A stretch of DNA of 64,000 nucleotides from Arbacia lixula. Its lineage: Eukaryota; Echinodermata; Echinoidea; Arbacioida; Arbaciidae. The translations under genes were made by a program, and so were the position numbers. The notes under the pieces were generated by a model that searched no databases, was not told where the DNA came from, and saw only the letters and a list, made by a program, of their open reading frames with translations. Below, one piece after another: positions 43,425 to 54,400 of the stretch. Each line of letters starts with the position of its first letter. The first letter of the stretch is position 1. The stretch is from positions 18,793,871 to 18,857,870 of the forward strand of contig OZ022595.1 of NCBI GenBank assembly GCA_963669155.1, in the 5' to 3' direction.

Positions 43425-44015
43425 ATACGTGATCTTGGATTCTTGATTGAAAAAAATCTCACTCTGCAACATCATATTAAGCACATGTAAGTTTGCATTT
43501 TTGGACTGTTCAAAATTGGGAAGATTAGGAAATTACTTGACCGACCCACTTTGTCGCATGCATTCGTTTCCTGCCGCATAACTGTATTTTCTAACCTCCC
43601 TCATTCACACTTACTTCCACTCCAACGGGTACAGAATTTTGCTGCAAGACTCGTCTCCCTCAGAAATCGGTGTCCATAACCCAAATCTTGCGTTCTCTCC
43701 ACTGGCTTCCAATACATCACCGTATATTAAAGTTCTTCTCCTTACATACAAAAAATTCTGAATGGGCAAGCCCCTAAGTATCTCGCAGATCTCATTTCTT
43801 TCCGTTCTAGTGCTTCCTCAGGACCTCTCCGTTCATCTTCTCCAATACAATTAACTCCTGGACCTTGCACTTCCACAAAATATGTTGATCATGCTTTTTC
43901 TGTAATTGTCCCTTCTCTCTGGAATTCTCTACCTGCCCATATGCATCGAGCCACTTCTGTGAATCAGTTTAAGACCCTGCTGAAAACTTACATTTATAAT
44001 AAATAATTCCCTGGA
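43425..44015 (+). mobile_element. LINE reverse transcriptase carboxyl fragment (L2/CR1-like), decayed
   Basis: Pieces in shifting frames: LGFLIEKNLTLQHHIKHM, KIGKIRKLLDRPTLSHAFVS, LQRVQNFAARLVSLRN, LNGQAPKYLADLISFRSS and LWNSLPAHMHRATSVNQF. These match the thumb and carboxyl end of L2/CR1-type proteins. Several frame changes show age. Confidence 0.8.
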
Positions 44016-44097
44016 ATACCCCAGTTGTGGGTCGGCCAATGGAAGTGCACATCAACGTTGTTTTTTTTTAAGTATTTATCCATTCATGTATTTATTA

Positions 44098-44415
44098 GTG
44101 GAGGTGTCGCGGTGTGGTGGTTGTGACTGAAGATCTCAAGGTCCCAGGTTCAATCCCACCCATGGCACTTGTGTCCTTCAGCAAGATACTTTATCCACAT
44201 TGCTGCTCTCCACCCAGGAATATAAATGGGTACCTGGTTGGAGGTAGACGATTATGTGAATGATCTTGACCCAGCGCTGATATCGTGCAGGGAGTGGAGA
44301 TGGTGCACATATGTGTGCATGATATGTTCTTGTATCCAGCGACCAGGGCTCACATTGTAACATACCACTTAATTCAGTCTCTGGACTGCGATGGGAAAGA
44401 CCCTCTACACCATAA
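44098..44415 (+). mobile_element. tRNA-derived SINE
   Basis: A-box-like GTGTGGTGGTTGTGACTGA and B box GGTTCAATCCC, then GTCCTTCAGCAAGATACTTT and AAATGGGTACCTGGTTGG, ending in an A-run. It shares its body with 12975-13245. Confidence 0.75.
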
Positions 44416-44804
44416 AAAAAAATTATTTTCGAATTACTTAAGGTTTCTACTTTAATTCCTAGGATAATTGACAGAAAACAGTGCGCATAGAAACGCCCAT
44501 ATTAAGCGAAAAATATATGTTTTGTATTATTATTATTATCATTATGTTCACTTGAAAGTTCAATTTTGTAACGTCACGTGCGAAGTGCTCTCCGATTATG
44601 TTGTGTGCTGTATAATTCCATAAATTGCTCTTTTTTGTTTTTTTTTGACAGCGGAATAATTTTGTTCATGGAGGTATGTGTAAAAAGCGTATTTCTAATA
44701 ATGTATAAAAATGCACATTAGGTAAAAAGATGCATACCTTATTGAGAAAATGCACATTCTCACAAAAAAGAGAGAGCACCTCGAATATGACGTCACAACA
44801 TAGC

Positions 44805-45128
44805 CTTCCTACAACGATCAAAGAAAGTATTACATTATCTCAATTCAGACGTCTATTTAAGCAACATCTGTGCAATACATTAGTATCCTTTTAAATTTTA
44901 CCTTAATACATTGTTCTCGTCTTTCCCTTTTTAATGTCGGTTGTGCTGTTTCTCGTTTTAATTTTGCTGTATTGTAATGTTCTGTTCTTTTTTTTTTTTT
45001 TTTTTGTAACGGTGTCATTTTCACACAAGTTTTTGTAACTTCCTTAATGACCCCGCCACTATGTAAGTTAATGTTTGTCTATTTGTATGTTTTTTACGTG
45101 TGGAAATAAATGAAATGAAATGAAAATG
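44805..45128 (+). mobile_element. LINE 3' end with TGAAA tail
   Basis: Encodes PTTIKESITLSQFRRLFKQH then LCNTL, a LINE carboxyl end, followed by a T-rich 3' UTR and a (TGAAA)n tail. Confidence 0.7.
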
Positions 45129-45794
45129 AAAACATCAACATTTTAAGATATCATAATTTTCTTATCCATTGACGCATTGTCATAAAAACTTCACTAATAT
45201 GTTTCTTTCATGACTTTGTGTCTGCTTTTATTGAAACCAACTTACTTTAGTCTAGACGAACGTGAAGAATAACGGTATGTGATACGCCTACATTGTAATG
45301 ATATAGTGATATCCAAGGTTTCCTACACTTTCTAGTTGTTTGACCATGTTGACTTCAATGAAAGTTAGGCTATGCTGTTACTGGCTGTGGAATAGGCCTG
45401 TATGCAAGGCATATGGTAATTATGTTTACACACAGGTGCATTAATGCATGCATATAATACACACACTCACTCACAATCACACGACAGTAGGCTATTTCGT
45501 TCTGCCTTGCAATCACATAAATGAATAATAAAGATGACGAATGTCATGTTGATGATGATGGGCATGAACCGTTCTAATAGCTGCAAAGTTGCAATTCGAA
45601 ATTATTCTAGTGTTCCATCCAAATTACTTGACATCATAGTTTCCTAGCTGAAAAGATATTAATGGAAGCTGAAACGTCCCACCAAGAATAACGTGAAGTA
45701 TGAACCGGGCCCTGTGGAAGTAGGGTCCATCTTATGGGTGCAGTACATGGAATCAGTCAGGGAGAGAGGAACTAAAATAAACGGGAGGCATGAA
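45129..45794. other. Intergenic, no recognised feature
   Basis: AT-rich intergenic sequence between two LINE remnants; nothing recognised. Confidence 0.5.
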
Positions 45795-46900
45795 AGTTTG
45801 AAGTTTGAAGTTTATTTATTATTTCTGACGACCCCTTTCGAGGTATGAGAAATACATAGTAACTTGTACAATACAAATTTATATATATAAATATATATAT
45901 ATACACACATATTTTTTCTTTAAGAAAAAGAAAAGAAAACAGTTTCGAAATACATGTACATGTAATAGTATTTGCAATATTTACAAGCATCACAGAAGCA
46001 ATGTATTACAGTTTATAACATAGGCCTATAAAAATGTTTGGATCAATTTATGTCTAAAATTTCGCCATTATGAGTTTAATGAACTTAATTAGCAAGTTGT
46101 GATAATTTCTTTGAACTTCTCGTGTTAAATAATGATGACATTTTCAAGATATTTGGACGAATCACATAATAGCGAGAACTGTATTTTGCTCTATCATCTG
46201 AGAAGTAAGTACATTCAAACAGATAATGAAATTCATCTCCTATAGCATTCAAATCACATAAATTACATTTCCTTTCAGATCTAGGAATATTTACATAACA
46301 CATGGCAGATGATGATCGATCACCGCATCTAAATTTACATAAGTTTATCCTATCATTACAGTTCAGATTTCTGAGATATGATTCGAAATCAAGATTATCT
46401 TTTACTATCCTATAATTTATGCATTGGCTATTATTTTGAACTTCATTGTGCCAGTTTTGCTTTTTTGTATCTCGTATTCGTTGTTCAAAAACTAATTTCA
46501 TCCAGAGTACTTTCACCTGTTTCTGCTCTAACCAGATATGGCTTAATCCATACTTATCCAACAAATCAATAATATTTGCAACCCATTTTGAAGTAAACGA
46601 ACATTCAACATCTTCATGCATTGCTTTCATTAATTTGAACATCATACAGGATAATTTACTCTGCTTACCACTGAGCAATCTGCACCAAAATCCTATAATT
46701 CGTGTGGCAACTATATTTGATATTTCATATCTACCAGTTTCTCCGGAAATCATGCAACTTGCTGTTGATTTATTTACCTTCAAAATATTTCTCAAAAAAT
46801 TTCGATAGAAAATTTCAACCTGCGTAATATCTTCAAAGCCCCAAATCTCACTACCATATAGTAGTATGGGAAGCACAACCTTATCAAATAGTTCAAATGG
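45795..46900 (-). mobile_element. 5'-truncated LINE, reverse transcriptase carboxyl region open
   Basis: The minus strand encodes about 270 uninterrupted residues of the post-catalytic region: LFDKVVLPILLYGSEIWGF, ISGETGRYEISNIVATRIIG and a zinc-knuckle-like CNLC...GDEFHYLFEC. Its 3' end carries (ACTTCAA)n. The left catalytic motifs are absent. The frame runs on to 47005 only because the DNAH7 upstream DNA happens to be open; the break is near 46900. It is the nearest transposon to the DNAH7 start. Confidence 0.8.
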
Positions 46901-46969
46901 AAAAAAAAACGAAAATAACGAAGAGAGCGGAAGCGTACCTTTCAGTACATACTGCTTCCGGGTCACACA

Positions 46970-46985
46970 GTTGTATCGTAGCAAC
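46970..46985 (+). promoter_or_regulatory. X-box-like (RFX) site upstream of DNAH7
   Basis: GTTGTATCGTAGCAAC is an imperfect palindrome close to the RFX X-box consensus (GTTGCCATGGCAAC-type half-sites), 285 bp before the DNAH7 ATG. RFX factors control ciliary genes in animals. The left half-site deviates, so this is a candidate only. Confidence 0.45.
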
Positions 46986-47269
46986 ACACACCGCTGCTTA
47001 CGCATAGGAAGTGTATTGTGCAGGGTATACCGCTATTGGACAGCTTACACTATACTACTAGCGATGTGCGAATGAACGATATCACGTAGAATGTGTACCT
47101 AGATCCACTGAACGTAACGACACGACATAGGACCGTGACCAAGAACCTTGATTGAGTGTAGAACGTATCGCCTGAGAATATTTTAAAACAGCCGCAAAAT
47201 AACTTCAAAATGTGCTGGAATATTGCTTAAGATACGTGTGTACACAGAATTCCTGTACAATCTAAAACA

Positions 47270-47284
47270 ATGGCTGATGTACAA
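47270..47284 (+). CDS. DNAH7: DNAH7 exon 1 (start codon)
   Basis: ATG with A at -3 and G at +4, encoding MADVQ, then a GTGAGT donor. An in-frame TAA at 47228 with no ATG between fixes the start, assuming this exon is first. Confidence 0.8.
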
Positions 47285-50200
47285 GTGAGTATTTAATTTT
47301 CAATTATTTTAGTCTAAATATTAAGCCCTATCCTGTCGTTGATGTCGTTTCTCATCCCGACAACAAACAGTTCCAACTTCCAGTGACGAATAATGTTTAA
47401 AAAATGGGACCAAAAATCTAATGCCAAAGGCTCACATGTCTTAAAGCCGGCGACACTTCGATGGGGGGATGTTAATATTAATGTATGATCTCAGGAAATA
47501 TTAAATGGGACTTCTCAATCTGACTCTTCTGATTTAGTGTTTGAACTTTACTATAGTTTGACTTCAACTTAGATATAGTTCAACTTTGTCTGAATAAAGC
47601 TTAACAATAACACTTATGATGGGGTGACCATATTTTCTGCACAGTTTAGTTTTTTTGAAGATTCCAAGACACCTAGATAAGTACACATAATGTCCAATAG
47701 GCCTACCTCAAAAGAATGAGATTCTATATTAATAACATTAAATGTGATTATAAGAATCTAATTGACATTTCATGGCCTGGAGTTAAAATTTCAGATTAAA
47801 ATGTAATGTAATTTTGAGAAATTTGCAACACTTACTGACTCCGCCGTCCGCTCACATGTGTGACCTAATTTTGCGCAGTAAGTTCGCTGCCCTCTTGTGG
47901 TCGACAATGAGTGTCAAAACGTTCAAAAACCACCTCTTATTGTCGAGCACATACCAGCCATTTGAGTAAATACTTCGAAATTGGTAAAACTATTTTTTTT
48001 ATTAATTTTATGGACGTTAAGATGATGTCTCTTGTTTGACTGTTCAAAGAATGTAGACTAGTCCCACGTATGTATCGTGTATCCTCTTGTTTAAGCATTA
48101 GCGTTAGTGCGCAAAATAAGGACACATGCGAAATTAGGTCACACCACCATAGGCCTACAGTAAACACTGTAATGTAATAGAATCACCCATTCACGGTTAT
48201 GATAGTCGGGCACTGATTACCTACACTTCAGCTCAAAGAAATTGGCATCTAGGGAAAGGGAAGAAAGGGAAGTTCAGCATAAAACATGATGCTTTAGCCA
48301 AAAAAGCATTGTGTTTCATGCTGAACTGGAAAAAAAACATACTGCGGTTCAAAACTGCGGCTTCTTCCCCTTCTTCCCTTTCCCTTTCCCAATGCCAATT
48401 CCTTTGAGCTGTAGTGAAGTTGCGCGTCCACAAAGTTAGGATCAATCCTAGGAGAAGGTCCCGATGAGATGCCGGGATTGTGATTGGCAGTTCATAAATG
48501 AAACACTTCCCTCCATTGGCTAATAAATGCACACATGGCGGGGTCTAATCCTCCCTAATTTGCATTAAGAGAATAATAAGAGGATGTTCTGGAATATCAA
48601 TTTCTTGCTCTCTTAGGCACCTCCTTAGCTGCATGGGGCTAAGGAGAAAACTTAGGATAGTTCTGGAATACCACCCTAGGTCTAGATCTTACTGCAATCT
48701 TACTGCATAGCGCAGAGCTTTGAAGCAAGATTAGATTAGCGGGTCGTTGTTTTTAACCAAACTATACCTATGATCAAACAAGTACCACACAGATTTACGC
48801 AGGATGCAGACTTGAATTCAACCGCAGTTCGTTTGAAGATGATTTTAATTCATGTTTTTTTTTTTATTGCTTATGAACTAAGGTGGTTCAGAATTGCACG
48901 ATGGCAGCTGCGATGATGAAGATAAAGTCCATATGCCTGCGCCAGTTCTCACATTACAATTCTTGTATAAAGCGGGGTGTTTCACCAAGATGTTCGTAAG
49001 TTATGAACGACTTTGCAAACGACTGGTGATCCCTTCTTGTGCTTAATGCGATACCACACTTTGTTCATTGAGAATCTGATTTAGCCCAAGAAGGGATCAC
49101 CAGGTGTTCGTAAAGTCGTTCGTAACTTACGAACAGCTTGGTAAAACACCCCCAGGTCTATACAGGTTTGCTGACAGATAGAAACATACTGTATGTGCAT
49201 GCATGATGCGGATGCCTCAAACCAGCTCCCTTGTTTTCAATTGAATATATTTATACCAACATGAACAGGTAAAAAAAGTTAAAAATTCCACTCGCATATC
49301 AACAAAAACCATGCTCTCTGAAATAAGATTTTAGATTAGCAAGAAGCTTTGGAGAAATTGCACTTCAAATATTGCTTGTTACATGTAAAACATTGAACGT
49401 TTAAACAAAGCACATTCACCTCACTGAACTTTGAAACGGCCCCTGCCGAAAATGTGTAATCTCTGTCAATCTGCTGAGTGCAGGGGAGGGCCGGGCCAGT
49501 TGGACCATTCACTATATGGTGAGCTGGGGCGACATGTTTAGCCAAGTCTAGGCTCAGTGTCATGAGACAAAACTGCAAACTCAAACTCACAACATGTACA
49601 GTAGTGCAGTACACACTGTTAGTTGTCTGATTTTCACACTTTGCCACAGCAGGTAAACACTAACTGCACATTCATGTGTCAAACAGCAGCAGAAAGCTAC
49701 TTCCTTATTCACAAAAGTCTGACTGTACACCCATTTTTATTAAGAAATATAAAGTTTTTATGCTGTCCTCAAATACAGATTCTTCTCAAACTTAGGTGGA
49801 TACAGTAATATGTTAGCTAGAATTCAGAGGGAGTGTTTTACTCCATGGCAAACTAGAGTTTGGATGTAGCATCTATTCATGGGATAGGTAAGTAGGTTTT
49901 TGATACATATTGTTTCATTCCATAATTGACCAATTTCCCACATTTGTTATTCCGCAGTATCAACCACCAGGGAAAAACAAAGGAAAGAAACCAGATGATA
50001 TACAGTCCTTATTACCAACTCTGCCTGCAGTAAGTATACATGACAAATTTTATAAATTTGCACTTATGAAGTCCTCCTTGTGATAACAGTGTACAGTGTA
50101 TTTAACTATGAGGAAGAATAATGGTTAGGTTTTCTTTAAACTTGTTTTGTTTGCAATCAATTTTTTTTTTGGTAATGTGCTATCACTTTAACAAATTTAA

Positions 50201-51341
50201 CATTTTGTAGTGAAACATCTACAAATGATATTCTAATAACATGCTTGTGAAGATGCTTCCTTGCAGATTAAATTCTTGAAAGAAAATATGACAAAAAAGG
50301 GGAAGTTTTATGTGGCTACCGGTAATTTAAGGCCCTGTCCCATACAGTCATAAAACAATTGAGTCTGCCTCTGTCTCAATATGTTATGTCAGACTATGTC
50401 AATCGGCAGTTTTCAAATCAAGAAATTTGTTGGCCATTGAATGGTAGATAGAAAAGCATCAGAAACATCCAAATACATTCGAGAAACGTCTGCTCAAGTA
50501 AAATTAACCTCTACATACCGCCCAAGTGATAGAACATCAAATGCGTGAGTAATGTTGTATATTTGTACATATTTGTTTGTTCTGGTATATCTCATCTTTC
50601 TCAAACTTTGCTTCCGGTTATCGTTGCATTAGTATGTCTGCTTTTATTTAAGTCAACTTAGTAAAGGGGTTTGCATGATTCCCCTTTTATGAAATGCAAG
50701 TTGGGGATAGAAGAACGTATGTATAGTATTCTTTGTTTTGTTGCAGAAACGAAGCAAGCCAATATGGCAGGCCAACCCTCCTTCCTTCATCCTGTCCGGA
50801 AAGCCTCCAGAGGATGAGGTAGAAGACCTGAGTGTGGCAGCGCAGATTACTCCAAGTAAGTGTCTGAGCCTATACTGTACTGGGAAGGCAAAAAAGCCTT
50901 CCAAAGGTAATTGTTAGCAATCTTCTTGCCAATGGTCTTTACTTCATGTATTGACCATTTTATTTGCCCTCAAATGATCAACATATTGAGTAATTAATTA
51001 ATTGAGGATTTGTGATTTAATCTCTCATTACTCCAAGTGTAGATCATTTGAGGGCAAATAACTTTCAGCAAGCTTCTAAACTAGACAATACATGAATTTA
51101 AGACCATTGGCAAGAAGATTGCTAACAATTACATTTTGAAGGCTTTTTTGCCTTCCCAGTGCAGTATATGCCCTTTAAATTCTGGCAATAAGCTCTAAGG
51201 CCTATTTTTTGCCTGCTCTGTGTGATGAGAGAGCAGGAAGTGAAGAGCGTTTGGTTTTGATTGACAAACCTAGTGGTGCCCAGACTTAGTTGTATTCACA
51301 CTTTTCACAATATAGAACCTAGGCTAAAGAAATGAGAAGGT

Positions 51342-51411
<70 letters not shown>

Positions 51412-54400
51412 TATGGGTGAAGGAAAAGATGGCAAAACATGCAACTTGAAAAACGGGAAAGTAGAATACCTGGGTTGTGTATCATGTCAAATTCATGTTG
51501 TAAGATGCCACCATAAACTCAAATAAAAATTATGCATAAGTGATGATGTCTATTTCTGATTTCATATGTGAAATGGAATAATATGCAACATGAAGCTTTA
51601 TTTGAATTTGAATTCATATCAATAGAAGAGAGTGTATGACAAAGATTGACTTTCTCCCTTGGCTCAGAGATGCCATTGGCCCTTTGACATACTGACAAGC
51701 CACTCCAATGGAAGGATGGATATTAGTGTATGAGTACTCACAGGTTTTTCAGTCGGTAAAACATTTCCATATTTGTTTTTCAGGGACGAGGAAAGTGCGG
51801 ACAAGAACACGCACCAAGTCAAACGAGGCTGAGCAAAATGGACACAAGGGCAAGGCATTTGCTCATCCACGCAAGGATCGAGAGAGCTTTAGGAATGCAC
51901 TTGTCAACATCATCATGTAAGAGTCAGCAGTCATATAAAAGAGTTTTTAAGAGAGAGAAGTAACACCTCCATCTTGATTGTAGTTTAGATACCATTTTAA
52001 GAGTAGGATCAAGTGAAAAATATTACTGAAAATGCAATTGGTTAGCTAACGTTTCTGAAGAAAGACCAAAGATCATGTTACTATTCATTATAGATATAAA
52101 CAACTATATACATTTTGAACATTTGTTGCTATGAAATGAATAAATGAAATAAAAAAAATAAACGTATTGTGTCATTCTATCTATCCTTTAAAAGTGTGGA
52201 AATTTTTCATCTCAAATTTCAAATAACATACCGTATTGTCAGACCATTCTGAACATTTCTTTTCACAGCTTTTCAAACCTAATTTTCCAACACTCTTTCT
52301 CAGGACTACAAATTGTGCACAGTGAAATCTTTTTCCATACTTCTTATAAAAAAACCCCCAATTCAAACAAATTCGGGCCGTTTCTTATCAAGAGTTGTGA
52401 TTAATCTGAATCGATAGCAAGCCCAAGCCCCTTTCTCTAATGCACAGAGTAACAATTTATATCAATTGCAAGTCAGGTTGCTATGAATCGCAATTCTTTA
52501 TAAGACTGGACCCTAATCCTCCTTCAATCTCTTACCTGTAGGCAACAAGAGACAGAAGCCCGACCACCCTCAGCAGATGGAGAATTGCCTCCCATCTCCA
52601 GAACGGGCTCCCCTACTGCTGCAGAGAAGGACATCCTGGTAAGTGTCATCAATGGATGAGCTAAGATTCTACATACTGGTTTAATAAAAATAAATATAAA
52701 GCAGAAACCCATCCCATTAAACAAAATTCAGAAATAGAAGAAGAACCAAGAGCTAAGATTCTATATCTAGGTTTTTTTTTTCTTTATCAAATCATATTTA
52801 TTTCATAATATCTTTCGACCATAACAAAATATAACATAACATAATACATTTCTGTTTATAACAATACCACAGCAAATGTATACTTTAAATATAACATATT
52901 CAATAGAATAGATCTACATCAAAATTATGTTTCTCCATCTACTGTCAAATGATACAAATTTATTATTTTTAATATAAATGTAATGTTCAATAGAGCGATA
53001 AAAATTCAACATAGATTTAAATGCGTTTAATGATAATGTACCATCCCTGCCTTTGTTTGAAAAAAATATAATATTTGGCGTATAAAATAACAAAATTGAA
53101 TTTAACTCCTATATCTTCATAAAATCCAAAAAGAAAGTTATTTTTAGTTAATGTAACTTTATCTTCTAAAATAAAATGTTGTACATCCATAATAAAACCT
53201 CTAGTAATTGAGCAATCCCCCCAAAATATATATCTAGGTTTTATAAACAATCATGATCCAAGTAGTAACCCATTCCATTCTCTAGTTCTGTACCAGATTA
53301 TCTATAGGATAGGTGCGTATGACTGGCACACAAACTTGACAGTGGCACTTACACAGTTAAACAAATGCAGAGATAGAAAAGACCAATTTTCAATATCTAG
53401 ATAATATTTGTTAAAATAACACTGAAAATGCTGATGTTTATAGTTATGTTTATAAATGCAAAACAACATGGACATTTCAATAAAATTAACATAAAAAAGC
53501 AAGTCATTTGATTGTTAATCTGTTTATTTATCGTTTTAGTCTTCAAGGTAGCCCCCATGAATGAACACACACACTGCTCTCCCTGGGGGCCTTGTAATAT
53601 TAAAGATTTCAATAACTTACTGTATTATTTTTATGAAGAAAAGAACAGACGAATATGTTACAATCTTTGGCATAAATTAGAGTTGTATTATTTCTCATCT
53701 GCATTTCCATGTACAGCGGTACTACTATTACATCCACAGTGGAATCGGCACCAATCATTTGAGGGGACGCATTAAAGTAAACTGTTCATGAAAAAAAAGA
53801 AGAAACGTGTGACTATGGTATGAATTTGAGTGGTATCATTTCTCATCTGCATTTGCATGTACAGCGGTATTACTACTACATCCACAATGGGATTGATACG
53901 GAGCATGTGGCACCAATGGAAGACTCCTGGCTGGAGAATGTGCTCCAGCTGGTGGCCAAAGGGTTGAAAGAGGGCCATGGGGAGACCATTGAGCGGCTCT
54001 CGGATGAGATGAAGGAGGACTATCTACTCAGTGTCAAGAAGGCGATTGGTGAGGATGTTGTTCTTGTGTTTACTGCAATAAAATGTACTTTAGTGACCAC
54101 TGTATGAGTGTTTGCAGTGTTCTTGATATTCATAAAAGAAATGTATACGATGACATGATTTTTTTTTCAAATTTGAATAAAATGTTATACTTCATAATCT
54201 GGCTTATTATGAAATCCCTCTATTGTATTTTTCATTGTTTTGTATTTAAGCTATCATTTTCATGTACTTCAAGAAATGGGCTTTCATTCTATCAAGCCTC
54301 GGCTGATGAGTAATTTGTATATTATTTCTTTTGTTCCATTACTCTTCAAGAATACCCACAATTTCTTTTGTTTGACAAATGTATTTGCTATTTTATTTTC

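Noticed and set aside
46901-47005. Amino-terminal extension of the minus-strand LINE frame
   Set aside because: Similarity to LINE proteins stops near 46900; the rest is DNAH7 upstream DNA that happens to be open.
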